From positions 1 through 64,000 of the forward strand of contig NZ_NRRF01000019.1 of the NCBI RefSeq assembly GCF_016583565.1: a stretch of DNA of 64,000 nucleotides, written 5' to 3'. The notes beneath the pieces are model-generated. The model was given only the letters and a program-made list of their open reading frames with translations. It was not told where the DNA came from and did no database searches. The position numbers and the translations under genes are program-made. Shown piece after piece: positions 1 through 8,942 of this stretch. Source of the stretch: Thiocystis violacea (GTDB lineage Bacteria; Pseudomonadota; Gammaproteobacteria; Chromatiales; Chromatiaceae). How positions within the stretch are numbered: position 1 is the stretch's first letter; every line of letters starts with the position of its first letter.

Positions 1-138
1 GCCCCAGCCCCCCCAGCCGCCGCCGAACCCGAAGCTGAAGCCGCCGCCGAAGAAGCCGAAGAACGCCTGCGATTGGGCCGGTATGACCGACAGCAGGGCC
101 GCGAGCACTGCCGATGCGAACACATGTGACCGTTTCAT
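1..138 (-). CDS. Glycine/phenylalanine-rich secreted protein, sulfur-globule-protein-like (5' part only)
   Basis: Only the first 46 codons are in the window; the gene runs off the left edge. The ATG at 138-136 has a strong AGGAGGTG Shine-Dalgarno sequence (143-150). Residues 1-25 are a classic signal peptide ending in AQSQA. The mature part is almost pure Gly, Phe and Trp in short repeats (FGFFGGG, GGGWGGWG). Signal peptide plus Gly/aromatic repeats is the pattern of sulfur globule envelope proteins (SgpA/B/C) of purple sulfur bacteria, which coat periplasmic sulfur inclusions. That identity is inferred from composition, not from a unique motif; another glycine-rich envelope protein is possible. 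It lies downstream of feoC on the same strand with 132 bp between. Confidence 0.6.
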   Translation of the reverse strand, partial: MKRSHVFASAVLAALLSVIPAQSQAFFGFFGGGFSFGFGGGWGGWG

Positions 139-270
139 TGCGCACCTCCTCAGGGACCCAATGGCTATCCCACGGAAGCATGGGACCCGGATCCCTCGCC
201 TTAAGTTTAGTCAATAAACAAATACTGATGAGGTGCGATAGTCGGTCGGGCGCGCATGGCGAACCCGAGG

Positions 271-492
271 TCAACCGACCCACTCGTAGATCTCGACCGA
301 GGCCGGATCGCAGCTGGTGCAGCCGCCGCCGCAGGGCGTGCTGGCGGGGAGCTTGCGCACCCTGCCCTTGCGCTCCAGGGTGCCAAGCATGCCGCGCAGC
401 GCCTCTGGGTCCGCATCGAATCGGTTCGAGAGATCCTTCAGGGCGGCGCGTTCCCTGTCCCGCAGGTAGCGTGAAAGCTCGGAGATGATCAT
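271..492 (-). CDS. feoC: FeoC-like [Fe-S] transcriptional regulator / FeoB partner
   Basis: A 73-residue protein directly downstream of feoB (26 bp gap). Residues 1-50 form a winged-helix-type domain (LSRYLRDRERAALKDLSNRF, then a second helix). A cysteine cluster follows at residues 54-61 (CGGGCTSC), the short Fe-S-binding wing typical of FeoC. FeoC proteins bind FeoB and are thought to modulate its stability or act as an Fe-S switch in ferrous iron uptake. An upstream in-frame start would overlap feoB, so the ATG at 492 is preferred. It is the last gene of the feoA-feoA-feoB-feoC unit. Confidence 0.85.
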   Translation of the reverse strand: MIISELSRYLRDRERAALKDLSNRFDADPEALRGMLGTLERKGRVRKLPASTPCGGGCTSCDPASVEIYEWVG

Positions 493-518
493 GGTGCCTG
501 TCCTCTTGATGCCTGTTC

Positions 519-2876
519 TCAGGCCATATCCCTTGCCAGCGGTGCGATGCCGAGGTCGCGCCGGGACCACCAGCGCAGCCCGATCACCGTCGCGCCGAGC
601 AGGGCCAGCATGCCCGCGATCCAGGCGCCGGAGGTGATGGGGTCGCGCGAGAAAATGGCGGCTTGATAGAAGACGGTTGCCGACAGATAGCCGAGCCCGG
701 TGGTCCAGACGGCGGCGAAGAGGGTCCATCCGGCAGACGTCTCGCGGTAAATGGCGGCCATGGCGGCCACGCAGGGGGCATACATGAGGATGAACAGCAG
801 ATAGGCGAAGGCCCCTGCGGCACCGTCGAAGCGCGCGGCCATGGCGCCGAAGGTGTTGCTGTCCACGTCCTGGGACTCGGCTGCCGAGACGGGATCGCTG
901 ACGTTGCCGATGCCCAAGCCGAGCGGATCCGCCCAGCCGCTCAAGGCGTCCGCGAGATTGGCCGGGATGCTCGCGGCGGCCTCGCTCAGTCCCGCGGTCA
1001 GACTGTAGGCCGTCTCTGGCGTTTCAGCCGCGCCGCCCTGGTCCGCTGCCCCGAGCGCCGAATAGGTCGCATCCAGGGTCCCGACAACGGCCTCCTTCGC
1101 CAGGATGCCGGTGAAGATACCGACCGTTGCCGGCCAATTCTCCTCGTCCAGCCCCATGGGTCCGAAGGCGGGAGCGATGGTGCGCCCGATGGAGGCGAGC
1201 AGCGAGCGCTCGCTGTCCTCGTTGCCGAAGCTGCCGTCGGTCCCGGTGCTGTTCAGTACGTTGAGGACGAGCACCATGGGCACGATGACCCGCCCCGCCC
1301 GGACGACGAAGCCCTGGGTCCGATCCCAGGTGCGCAGCAGCACGCCTTTGACGGTCGGCAGATGATAGGGCGGCAGCTCCATGACGAAGGGCATCGACTG
1401 TCCTTCCAGCAGGGTCCGCTTGAGGATGAAGCCCGTGAGCATGGCGGCCGCGATGCCGATGAGATAGAGCGCGAAGACGATGTTCTGGCCGCCCACGGTG
1501 AAGAAGGCGGCGGCGAAGAGCGCGTAGACCGGCAAGCGCGCGCCGCAGGACATGAAGGGGGCCATGAGCACCGTGAGGATGCGGTCGCGTGGATTCTCCA
1601 GGGTGCGGGTCGCCATGATCGCCGGCACATTGCAGCCGAAGCCGACCAGCAAGGGCACGAAGGACTTGCCCGGCAACCCGACGGCGCGCATGAAGCGGTC
1701 CATCACGAAGGCGGCGCGCGCCATGTAGCCCGAATCCTCCAGCACCGACATGAAGAGGTAGAGAAAGGCGATGATGGGGATGAAGGTGGCGACCACCTGG
1801 ATACCACCGCCGATGCCGTTCGCGAGGGTGACGATCAGCCACTCGGGCGTGCCAAGCGATGCCAGCAGCTCGGCCGTTCCGTCGACGAAGAGGGTTCCGG
1901 CGGCGATATCGAAGAAGTCGATGAAGGCCCCCCCGATGTTGATGGTGAACATGAACATCAGGTACATCACGAGCAGGAAGAGCGGGATGCCCAGCAGGCG
2001 ATTGAGCATGACGCGGTCGAGCCGGTCGGACAGACTCCGCGAGACTTGGCCCGAGTGCGCGACGGCATGCTGCGTCACGCTGTGCGCGAAGCTGTAGCGG
2101 GCATCCGCGAAGAGGATGTCGGCGTCCTCGGCATCCTCACCCATAAGGCGGCGGATCTCGTCCGCGCCGATCCGGTCGCCGACCAGCTGCGTCGCCAAAT
2201 CGTCCCCTTCGATGAGCCGTGCCGCGAGCCAGCGCGGCGGGTCGCCCTGGCGACGCGCGACATCAGCCACGGCAGGCTCCAAGGCTGCGATGACCGCTTC
2301 CAGCTTCGGACCGAACGGAATGTCGATCGGTTGGCTGTGCTCGCGCGCCCGGGCCTGCTCGGCCGCGTCGAGCAGGGTGCGCCGCAGCGCCTTGATGCCC
2401 TTGCCGTCGGCCGCGACGATGGGCACGACCGGACAGCCGAGTCGACTCGACAGCGCCTCGACGTCGAGCCGAAGACCGCGTTCCTCGGCGACATCCATCA
2501 TGTTGACGGCGACGACCAAGGGCCGCCCCATCTCGATCAGCTGGGTCGTGAGGTAGAGGTTGCGCTCCAGACTGGACGCGTCGAGGATGTTGAGGATGAG
2601 ATCGGCCTCGCGCGCGTGGACGAAGTCCCGCGCGATGCGCTCGTCCAGTGAGACCGAGGCGTCCGAGACATCCAGCGAATAGGTCCCGGGCAGATCGATG
2701 AGGGTGAAGTCCAGATCCGCGAAGCGATAGCGTCCGGTCTTGCGCTCCACGGTGACGCCGGGCCAATTGCCGACCCGCTGTCTGGACCCGGTCAGGGCAT
2801 TGAAGAGGGTCGTCTTGCCGCAATTGGGATTGCCGACGACACCGATCGTATAGTGCTCGCCCATCAGCTCGCTCAT
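519..2876 (-). CDS. feoB: Ferrous iron transport protein B (GTPase/permease)
   Basis: A 785-residue inner-membrane Fe(II) transporter. The N-terminal G domain has G1 GNPNCGKTT (residues 15-23), a switch region NWPGVTVE, G3 DLPGTYSL and G4 NMMD. A helical GDI-like region follows to about residue 270. Many membrane segments with the duplicated Gate-type core follow, including GFGCNVPAIMATRTLENPR and the FMSCGARLPVY segment with its conserved Cys. Length is normal for the family. The start ATG overlaps the feoA stop by one base (TGATG), so translation is probably coupled. FeoA and FeoC gene neighbours support the call. Confidence 0.97.
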   Translation of the reverse strand: MSELMGEHYTIGVVGNPNCGKTTLFNALTGSRQRVGNWPGVTVERKTGRYRFADLDFTLIDLPGTYSLDVSDASVSLDERIARDFVHAREADLILNILDASSLERNLYLTTQLIEMGRPLVVAVNMMDVAEERGLRLDVEALSSRLGCPVVPIVAADGKGIKALRRTLLDAAEQARAREHSQPIDIPFGPKLEAVIAALEPAVADVARRQGDPPRWLAARLIEGDDLATQLVGDRIGADEIRRLMGEDAEDADILFADARYSFAHSVTQHAVAHSGQVSRSLSDRLDRVMLNRLLGIPLFLLVMYLMFMFTINIGGAFIDFFDIAAGTLFVDGTAELLASLGTPEWLIVTLANGIGGGIQVVATFIPIIAFLYLFMSVLEDSGYMARAAFVMDRFMRAVGLPGKSFVPLLVGFGCNVPAIMATRTLENPRDRILTVLMAPFMSCGARLPVYALFAAAFFTVGGQNIVFALYLIGIAAAMLTGFILKRTLLEGQSMPFVMELPPYHLPTVKGVLLRTWDRTQGFVVRAGRVIVPMVLVLNVLNSTGTDGSFGNEDSERSLLASIGRTIAPAFGPMGLDEENWPATVGIFTGILAKEAVVGTLDATYSALGAADQGGAAETPETAYSLTAGLSEAAASIPANLADALSGWADPLGLGIGNVSDPVSAAESQDVDSNTFGAMAARFDGAAGAFAYLLFILMYAPCVAAMAAIYRETSAGWTLFAAVWTTGLGYLSATVFYQAAIFSRDPITSGAWIAGMLALLGATVIGLRWWSRRDLGIAPLARDMA

Positions 2877-3109
2877 CAGACTGCCTCCATGTGGATGACG
2901 GCGGCCTCGTCACGCCGCAGACTCACCGAGGTGCCCCGCACCCTCACCTCGATCGGATCGCCCATGGGCGCGACCCGTACCACTTCCAGCGCGACGCCCG
3001 GCGTGATGCCCATCGACAGGAGCTTGCGGCGGTAGGCTCCGCCACCACCCTCGAAGCCAGCGACCTGGCCGCTGTCGCCCGCCGCGCAGTCTTTCAGTGT
3101 CTTGCTCAT
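2876..3109 (-). CDS. feoA: Ferrous iron transport protein A (second FeoA)
   Basis: A 77-residue SH3-like FeoA protein with the motif YRRKLLSMGITPGVALEVVR followed by a strand-rich end (DPIEVRVRGTSVSLRRDEA). FeoA is a small cytosolic protein that binds FeoB and is needed for ferrous iron uptake. It overlaps feoB by one base and follows another FeoA-domain gene by 19 bp, so this operon carries two FeoA proteins. The two are well diverged, so this does not look like a recent duplication. Confidence 0.93.
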   Translation of the reverse strand: MSKTLKDCAAGDSGQVAGFEGGGGAYRRKLLSMGITPGVALEVVRVAPMGDPIEVRVRGTSVSLRRDEAAVIHMEAV

Positions 3110-3128
3110 TCTTTAGACCCCCGTCGCC

Positions 3129-3470
3129 TCAGACCCTGGTCACCAGGATCTTCATTGCCATTCCGCCGCCGAGCGCAATGCGCGTCTCGCCGCGCGCCAC
3201 GATCAGGCCGCCGCCCTGCCGCTGGATCACGCGGACCTCGGCGCCCTGATTGAGTCCAAGCTCCGTCAGCCGCATCACCATGCCCTTGCCCCCGCGCAGG
3301 CCTTGGATGCGGACGCGCTCGCCTTCAGCGGCCATGGTGAGCGGAAAGGTCTTGGCGTCGGGCCGGTCGGCGGCGCCCGTAAACCCACCTTCGAGGAGTC
3401 CCTCCAGCGGGTTGCGCGCCTCTGTGGATGAAAAGGGATCAGTAGCCGCGAGCGAAAGGCATTGAGTCAT
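3129..3470 (-). CDS. FeoA-domain protein with N-terminal extension (first gene of feo operon)
   Basis: A 113-residue protein. Residues 40-113 are a FeoA/SH3-like domain (VRIQGLRGGKGMVMRLTELG, then GAEVRVIQRQGGGLIVARGE and a conserved end). Residues 1-38 are a low-complexity extension not seen in standard FeoA. The ATG at 3470 has no convincing Shine-Dalgarno sequence, and an internal ATG just before the domain is an alternative start. It is the promoter-proximal gene of the feo operon and lies directly downstream of a Fur-box-like palindrome. Confidence 0.88.
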   Translation of the reverse strand: MTQCLSLAATDPFSSTEARNPLEGLLEGGFTGAADRPDAKTFPLTMAAEGERVRIQGLRGGKGMVMRLTELGLNQGAEVRVIQRQGGGLIVARGETRIALGGGMAMKILVTRV

Positions 3471-3500
3471 GGCGAAGACATCCGAGAGTGGAAATGCTAT

Positions 3501-3515
3501 TAAGAATGATTCTCA
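3501..3515 (-). promoter_or_regulatory. Fur box upstream of the feo operon
   Basis: TAAGAATGATTCTCA (plus strand) is a near-perfect 7-1-7 palindrome; 11 of 14 defined positions match the Fur consensus TGATAATNATTATCA. It overlaps the predicted -10 element and lies about 30 bp before the first feo start codon, so iron-loaded Fur would block transcription. The role is inferred from the match and position. Confidence 0.8.
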
Positions 3516-3543
3516 GAATATGTTTTCCAGGTTTCAAATGCAA
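3515..3543 (-). promoter_or_regulatory. Predicted sigma-70 promoter of the feo operon
   Basis: On the minus strand TTGCAT (3543-3538) is followed after exactly 17 bases by TATTCT (3520-3515), giving -35 and -10 hexamers of normal spacing. This stretch is AT-rich compared with its surroundings, and the Fur-like palindrome overlaps the -10. Confidence 0.55.
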
Positions 3544-3699
3544 ACGTTTCTCATCCGCGCATTGCGCGCGAACGCGGCGGCCGCATCACGCACGGACGCT
3601 GCTCGGAGTCTCGGATCAGGTGTCGCGGTTGCGTCGCCAGGTGTTCGGTGCTGGTGAAGCCGCGGACCCGTTGGCGGGACAGTGGCCGACTGACAGCGG

Positions 3700-6600
3700 T
3701 CAGCGTAGCTCAGGGCAGTCGGTGAATCTCGGCGCCTTGGGCGTCGCTAGACCGAATTGCTCGTAGAGGCTCTGGGCATAGGCATCGGCGATGGCCTGGG
3801 TCACCTCGTCGATCTCCTGACTGGCGGCGATCCAGCGCTGGACGCCGACGATCTCGCGCAGTTGCTCGAGATTGAACCGCGAGAGGGTCACGCTGCCGGG
3901 GTGTCGGCGGTGGTCGTTGAGCGGCCTAGGCGAGAAGGCGATGGAGCCGCGCCGCAGCAGCTCGACATAGACCACCCAGTCGCCCGCGACCTTGTGGCTG
4001 CGAATGTGGTCGATGTGCGCCCGCAGCACCTCCAGGAGCGGCGCGCGCCTGAAGACGACGGCGCTGACGTTGGGGATGCTGTTCTTGACGGCCAGGACCT
4101 GGCGAATCTCCGTGTCGCCCGCGCATTGGTAGGGGCGCGTCCAGCGGCTTGGTGAGATGTCGGCGACATAGTCCAGATAGTGCCCGCAAAGCACCTCGCC
4201 CCCTGGGTCGATCTGACGCGACTGCGTGAAGCTCAGCACCACCTCGGGGTCGGCGAGGCCGCGCAGGGCCTCATCCAGAAACTCCGGGTCGGCCAGGTCG
4301 TCCGCCTCCGCGATCCAGACATACTCGCCTCGGGCGTGCTCGACGCCGGCGAGCCACTGCGCGAAGACCGAGCCGGAGTTCTCGCGATTGAGAACGACCT
4401 GTGCCTCGGGTGCCAGCCGCGGCAGCTCGGTCTCCAGCCACTCGCGGCTGCCGTCCGTCGAGCCGTCATCCAGAACGATCAATTCGTAGATGGGCAACCC
4501 CTGCTCCAGGACGCTGCGGATGCGCTCGGGCAGGTAACGGCGGTAGTTGAAGCTCGGGATGACCACGGAGACCCTGGGGAGCGGATGGCCCGTCTCCGCG
4601 AGCAGGTCGAAGAGGTAGCGTTGGAAGCCGAAATCGCGTGCCACCAGCTGGCGGCCTCGTTGTCCGGAGGCTTGGCGCGCGCTTTCGTCGGCGAGCAGCT
4701 GCGCGACCTTCGCCGCGAAGGCCGCCGTGTCCAGGGCCGGCACCAGGTGCAGGGCACCGCTGGGCGCCAGCTCACAGAACCCCCCGGCCCCCTCGAAGGC
4801 GACCACTGGAACCCCGACCGCCAGGGACTCAAGGACGACCGATGGAAAGGGATCCTCGCGCGAGGTCATGGCGTAGACGTCCGCGCCCGCATAGAAGGTG
4901 TCCGTGTCCGTGGTGTGGCCGGGGAAGACGAAGTGCTCGGAGACATGAGTGGCGGAGAGCACCTGATCGAGCTGCGCCTGCATCGCCGCATCGAGTTTGC
5001 CGACCCAGACGCAATAGGTTTCCGGGCGCTCCGCCACCAGCGCTCGCCCGATCTCGGCGAAGAGATCGACCCCCTTGCGATGGTCGCCATAGCCGACGGC
5101 GAGCACGACGCGCGCCCGCGGCGGCAGATTCAGCCGCTCGCGCAGTTGGATGCCGGCCGCCTCGGTTCCGAGCTGGGTGAAGAGCGCGTTCTCCTTGTAG
5201 AGGCCCTGCGGCCGAATCCGGCTCTGACCAGCGCTTAGGCTGGCAAATTGGGCGAAGCCGTCCTGAACGATCTGGGCCGGAAAGACCACCACATCGGCCA
5301 TCTCAGCGACCGACCTGGCGTGTGGCTGGAGTGCGTGCCGGCGAATGAGGTCTGGAAGCTCATGCACCAGTGCGACCGTCCGGAAGCCGGCGGCGCGCAG
5401 GCTCGGCAGGAAGCGGCCGGATGCGGTCGAGTTGACCAAGGCGTCCTGAAGGCCCCGCTCGCGGAGCTTCTTGGCGAGCCGGCGTCCGGGTGCCCGGTCG
5501 GCCTCCTCGCTGTCGAGTCGGTGCACGTCTGCCACGGCGGCGTAGTCGGCCAGCAGGGGGCCAGGGCCAAGCACCACCATGGTGACCCTGTAGCCGAAGC
5601 GCTCGGTGAGGCGCTCGGCCATGCGCAGGGCGAGGTATTGGGCGCCGTGTGCGTGGGCATCATGCGCGACCAGCAGGATCTCGCGTCGCAGGTTGGCGCG
5701 CGCGCGCGTCAGGGCGTCCCGCGTGGCCTGCAGATAGGCGTAGCCGTGACGCGCGTCGGGTTCGAGATGGGCGCCCTCGGCCCATTCGTTCCAGGCGTTG
5801 ATGAAGACCAAGCGCTCGGAGGGATCCTGAAAGCGCTCGCGGGTGTCCGCGATGGCGTTCTCCAGCCACTGCCGATAGCCCGCCGGGGTCGAGCCAAGAA
5901 AGACCGCCCCGCGCCCACGCCGGCGCGCCTCGTTGTCCCAGGATGGATTGACGCCCCTGAAGAGCGCGTAGTCGCAAGGCGCGTAGTGACGGCTGCGCTC
6001 GGGGTAGATGGTCCAGTCGTAGATGGTGCCCTCGAAGGCGGGCTCGCGTCCCTGGATCTCCCGGGTGATGTCGACCGGGTGACTGTTGTTCGGGGGAAAC
6101 TCGACCGCCGCGTCGAATCCATAGTCCGCCGGCGGCTGGGATTCGAAGGACTGGGTGTAGGCAAGAAAGATCTCGCCGATCCCATGCGCCCGGCACCAGG
6201 CGCGCCAGCGCCCGGCGGTCTCGGCCGGATTGGGTAGCAGCGCCGGGCGGTAGACCATGAGCAGGGGGCGGTCGCCCACGCGGATGTATCTCGGATCGCG
6301 CAGGTACTTGGCGATGGCCTGGATGAAGTCGAGATCGTCCTCGGGCGAATGCCGCTGGGCCATGAGGATCTGGTCGTCGCGTCCGTCCCAGCGTCGGCTC
6401 CAGTTCTCGTTCGCCCAACAGAGGCAGAAGGGCAGCTCCAGGCGGCTCGCGAGATAGTCCTCCAGCGGTCGCTCCAGCAGGCGCTTGCCGGCGAACCAGT
6501 AATAGTAGAAGGCGAAGCCGCCCACCCCGTAGAGCCGTGCGAGTTCGACCTGGCGGGCCATGACCTCTGGGAGGCGCAGGTCATAGAAGCCCAGTTCGCC

Positions 6601-6984
6601 AGGGAGGTGAGGCTGATAGTGACCGGGGAACCGAGGTCGGCCACGCACGACATTGGTCCACTCGGTGAAACCGCGCCCCCACCAGGCATCGTTCTCCGGG
6701 ATGGGATGGAACTGCGGCAGATAGAAGGCAATGAGCCTGACCGCGGCGGAGGCCGGCGGAGCGGCGTCGAGCAGCGGCACCCACTGGACGCTCTGATCCT
6801 CCAGCGCTCCACCCATGCCGCGCCACAGCTCGCCGCGCCGACGGGCCTGCTGGAAGGCCTTGAATCCGGGGTGCTTGCCGAAGAGGAATGGCAAGGTCCG
6901 AAAGAGGCGGCGCTGCAGACGCTGCCGGGCCGGAATGTCGAGGGGCAGGAGGCGCCACAGGGGACGAAATAGATCGAAAACCAT
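3700..6984 (-). CDS. Three-domain glycosyltransferase: WbsX-like + GT4 + GT2
   Basis: A 1094-residue cytosolic protein. Residues about 80-425 match the WbsX/DUF4422-neighbour type glycosyltransferase family (AFYLPQFHPIPENDAWWG, GRGFTEWTNV, CWANENWSRRWDG, INAWNEWAEGAHLEPD). Residues about 440-810 are a GT4/GT-B domain with the donor-site pattern FPSVVLESLAVGVPVVAFEG. Residues about 815-1020 are a GT2/GT-A domain (VSVVIPSFNYRRYL, LDDGSTDGSREWL, IAEADD). The protein could add several sugars of one O-antigen or capsule unit. It diverges from the wzm/wzt-like export genes, with a 244-bp shared upstream region. The acceptor and sugars cannot be read from sequence. Confidence 0.9.
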   Translation of the reverse strand: MVFDLFRPLWRLLPLDIPARQRLQRRLFRTLPFLFGKHPGFKAFQQARRRGELWRGMGGALEDQSVQWVPLLDAAPPASAAVRLIAFYLPQFHPIPENDAWWGRGFTEWTNVVRGRPRFPGHYQPHLPGELGFYDLRLPEVMARQVELARLYGVGGFAFYYYWFAGKRLLERPLEDYLASRLELPFCLCWANENWSRRWDGRDDQILMAQRHSPEDDLDFIQAIAKYLRDPRYIRVGDRPLLMVYRPALLPNPAETAGRWRAWCRAHGIGEIFLAYTQSFESQPPADYGFDAAVEFPPNNSHPVDITREIQGREPAFEGTIYDWTIYPERSRHYAPCDYALFRGVNPSWDNEARRRGRGAVFLGSTPAGYRQWLENAIADTRERFQDPSERLVFINAWNEWAEGAHLEPDARHGYAYLQATRDALTRARANLRREILLVAHDAHAHGAQYLALRMAERLTERFGYRVTMVVLGPGPLLADYAAVADVHRLDSEEADRAPGRRLAKKLRERGLQDALVNSTASGRFLPSLRAAGFRTVALVHELPDLIRRHALQPHARSVAEMADVVVFPAQIVQDGFAQFASLSAGQSRIRPQGLYKENALFTQLGTEAAGIQLRERLNLPPRARVVLAVGYGDHRKGVDLFAEIGRALVAERPETYCVWVGKLDAAMQAQLDQVLSATHVSEHFVFPGHTTDTDTFYAGADVYAMTSREDPFPSVVLESLAVGVPVVAFEGAGGFCELAPSGALHLVPALDTAAFAAKVAQLLADESARQASGQRGRQLVARDFGFQRYLFDLLAETGHPLPRVSVVIPSFNYRRYLPERIRSVLEQGLPIYELIVLDDGSTDGSREWLETELPRLAPEAQVVLNRENSGSVFAQWLAGVEHARGEYVWIAEADDLADPEFLDEALRGLADPEVVLSFTQSRQIDPGGEVLCGHYLDYVADISPSRWTRPYQCAGDTEIRQVLAVKNSIPNVSAVVFRRAPLLEVLRAHIDHIRSHKVAGDWVVYVELLRRGSIAFSPRPLNDHRRHPGSVTLSRFNLEQLREIVGVQRWIAASQEIDEVTQAIADAYAQSLYEQFGLATPKAPRFTDCPELR

Positions 6985-7228
6985 GGTGTGATGTCTGTCC
7001 CTGCGCCGGCGTGGTCCCGCCCGGGCGCATCATGAGGGCAAGAGGCTCGGGGTGACGCGGGTGGGCGCGGTGAAGTGGGACGCCGGGCCCGATTCCCGGC
7101 GGAACGGCGTGGTATAGTAGCCCGATTCTCAAACATCGGGTTAACGGGGTCGTGCTGACCTCTCCCCCGGATAGCCTCCGCTGGCGTGATCACCTCCTCT
7201 TATCAATTCTTGGATTGGAATCTCCCTG

Positions 7229-8080
7229 ATGTCCTCTGAGACCCAAGCCGGCGAATCGCCGCTCCTGAGTCAATTCAGGCATGGGCTGAACCCGGAGCAG
7301 ATTCAGCGTGCCGTATCGGACATCGTCGCGGGCTGGGAGCGCCGCGAACTCTGGATGACCCTGGGCCTGCACGACGTGCGCCAGCGCTATCGGCGCTCCA
7401 AGCTCGGGCCATTCTGGATCACGATTTCCATGGCCGTCATGGTGCTCGCGCTTGGGCTGCTCTACGGTCAGATCTTCCGCCAAGACCTGCACGAGTATCT
7501 CCCCTTCCTGGCGGCGGGATTCGTCATCTGGGGGCTCGTCTCGAGCGTGGTCAACGAAGGTTGCCTGTCCTTCATCCGCTCGGACGGCATGATCCGCCAG
7601 CTCAATGCCCCGGTGTCCATCTATGCCTACAGGAATCTCTGGTCCAACCTGATCGCCTTCGCGCACAACATCTGGGTCTTCTTCGGCGTTGCGCTCTGGT
7701 ATGGCGTGGATCTCAACTGGAATCTCCTCTGGCTTCCCGTGGCGCTCTTCGTGATCCTGCTCAATGGTCTCTGGATCTCGCTGCTCTTCGGGCTTCTGAG
7801 CGCGCGCTTCCGTGACGTGCCGCTGATCGTCGGCAGCATCGTGCAGGTGCTCTTCTTCATCACGCCGGTGATCTGGCGCCCGGAGATGCTGCCAGGTCGG
7901 GCGCTGCTGCTGGATCTCAATCCCTTCTATCACCTGGTGGAAATCATGCGCGCGCCCATGCTGGGGCAAGCGCCCGCGCTGGAGCACTGGCTCGCGGTGC
8001 TCTCCATTCTCCTGGTCGGCTGGGTCATTACCTTCTTCTTCTATTCGGCCTACCGGTGGCGTATCGCCTACTGGGTCTGA
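7229..8080 (+). CDS. ABC-2 type polysaccharide export permease (Wzm-like)
   Basis: A 283-residue membrane protein with about six transmembrane helices. It has an amphipathic N-terminal region (WERRELWMTLGLHDVRQRYR) followed by RSKLGPFWITISMAVMVLAL, the signature start of the ABC2 permease of polysaccharide/O-antigen exporters. FFITPVIWRPEMLPG and LNPFYHLVEIMRAPML near the C-terminus are also family-typical. It forms a transporter with the ATPase encoded next. Flanking glycosyltransferases imply export of a lipid-linked O-antigen or capsular polymer. Confidence 0.93.
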   Translation: MSSETQAGESPLLSQFRHGLNPEQIQRAVSDIVAGWERRELWMTLGLHDVRQRYRRSKLGPFWITISMAVMVLALGLLYGQIFRQDLHEYLPFLAAGFVIWGLVSSVVNEGCLSFIRSDGMIRQLNAPVSIYAYRNLWSNLIAFAHNIWVFFGVALWYGVDLNWNLLWLPVALFVILLNGLWISLLFGLLSARFRDVPLIVGSIVQVLFFITPVIWRPEMLPGRALLLDLNPFYHLVEIMRAPMLGQAPALEHWLAVLSILLVGWVITFFFYSAYRWRIAYWV

Positions 8081-8091
8081 AGGACGCGACT

Positions 8092-8850
8092 GTGGCTTCG
8101 ATTCAACTGGAAAAAGTATCCGTCTCCTTCCCGGTCTACAACGCCGCGACGCGCTCGATCAAAAACCGGATCATCCAGAGCGCAACCGGCGGTCAGATCC
8201 GCGCGGACGCGACCTCGCAGCGCATCTCCGTGGTGCAGGCGTTGCAGGACATCAATCTGTCCTTGGAGAACGGGGATCGGCTCGGCCTAGTGGGTCACAA
8301 CGGGGCGGGCAAGACGACCCTGCTGCGGGTGCTCGGCGGTATCTACGAGCCGAACTCCGGGCGGGTGAGCGTCAGCGGACTGACGGTGCCCTTGTTCGAT
8401 ATCAGCCTGGGCATGGATCAGGAGAGCACGGGCTATGAGAACATCATCCTGCGTGGTCTCTTCCTCGGCCTGACGCGCCAGCAGATGGAAGCCAGGATGG
8501 AGGAGATCGCGGATTTCACGGAGTTGGGCGACTTCCTCGATCTACCGATCCGCACCTACTCTGCGGGCATGCAGATGCGGCTCGCGTTCGCGGTGTCGAC
8601 CTCCGTGGTGCCAGACATCCTGCTGTTGGACGAAGGGATCGGGGCGGGTGACGCGGCCTTCCTGCAGAAGGCGCGCGAGCGTCTGGCGCGCTTCACGGAG
8701 AAGGTCTCCATCATCGTCCTCTCCTCCCACTCGGACGACCTGGTTCGCTCGATGTGCTCCAAGGCCATCCTCATGGAACATGGGCAGATCGTCTGCGCGG
8801 GTCCGACGGACGAGGTGCTCGAGCAGTATCAGGCTCGACGGGGTTTCTGA
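8092..8850 (+). CDS. Polysaccharide ABC transporter ATP-binding protein (Wzt-like, no carbohydrate-binding tail)
   Basis: A GTG at 8092 preceded by GAAGGA gives a 252-residue protein starting ASIQLEKVSVSFPVYN, the usual beginning of Wzt/TagH-type ATPases; an ATG at 8056 overlapping the permease is an alternative. Walker A is GHNGAGKTT, the signature motif is YSAGMQMRLAF and Walker B is DILLLDEGIGAGD. The protein ends right after the nucleotide-binding domain, so it lacks the C-terminal domain that many Wzt proteins use to recognise a modified O-antigen end. Gap to the permease stop is 11 bp, so the two are co-transcribed. Confidence 0.93.
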   Translation: MASIQLEKVSVSFPVYNAATRSIKNRIIQSATGGQIRADATSQRISVVQALQDINLSLENGDRLGLVGHNGAGKTTLLRVLGGIYEPNSGRVSVSGLTVPLFDISLGMDQESTGYENIILRGLFLGLTRQQMEARMEEIADFTELGDFLDLPIRTYSAGMQMRLAFAVSTSVVPDILLLDEGIGAGDAAFLQKARERLARFTEKVSIIVLSSHSDDLVRSMCSKAILMEHGQIVCAGPTDEVLEQYQARRGF

Positions 8851-8942
8851 GGGCTGGCGACCGGCCGCATGCGGTTTCGCCTCAAGATGCGGCGCCGTCT
8901 TTACCCTGGGCGTCGACATCCTTGGGACCAGTCGTTTTCGGA

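Noticed and set aside
663..2651. 662-codon open frame on the plus strand opposite feoB
   Set aside because: It is exactly antisense to a well-supported FeoB gene; such long frames are expected on the opposite strand of GC-rich genes. Its composition (Asp/Glu/Gly/Arg/His-rich) resembles no protein family.
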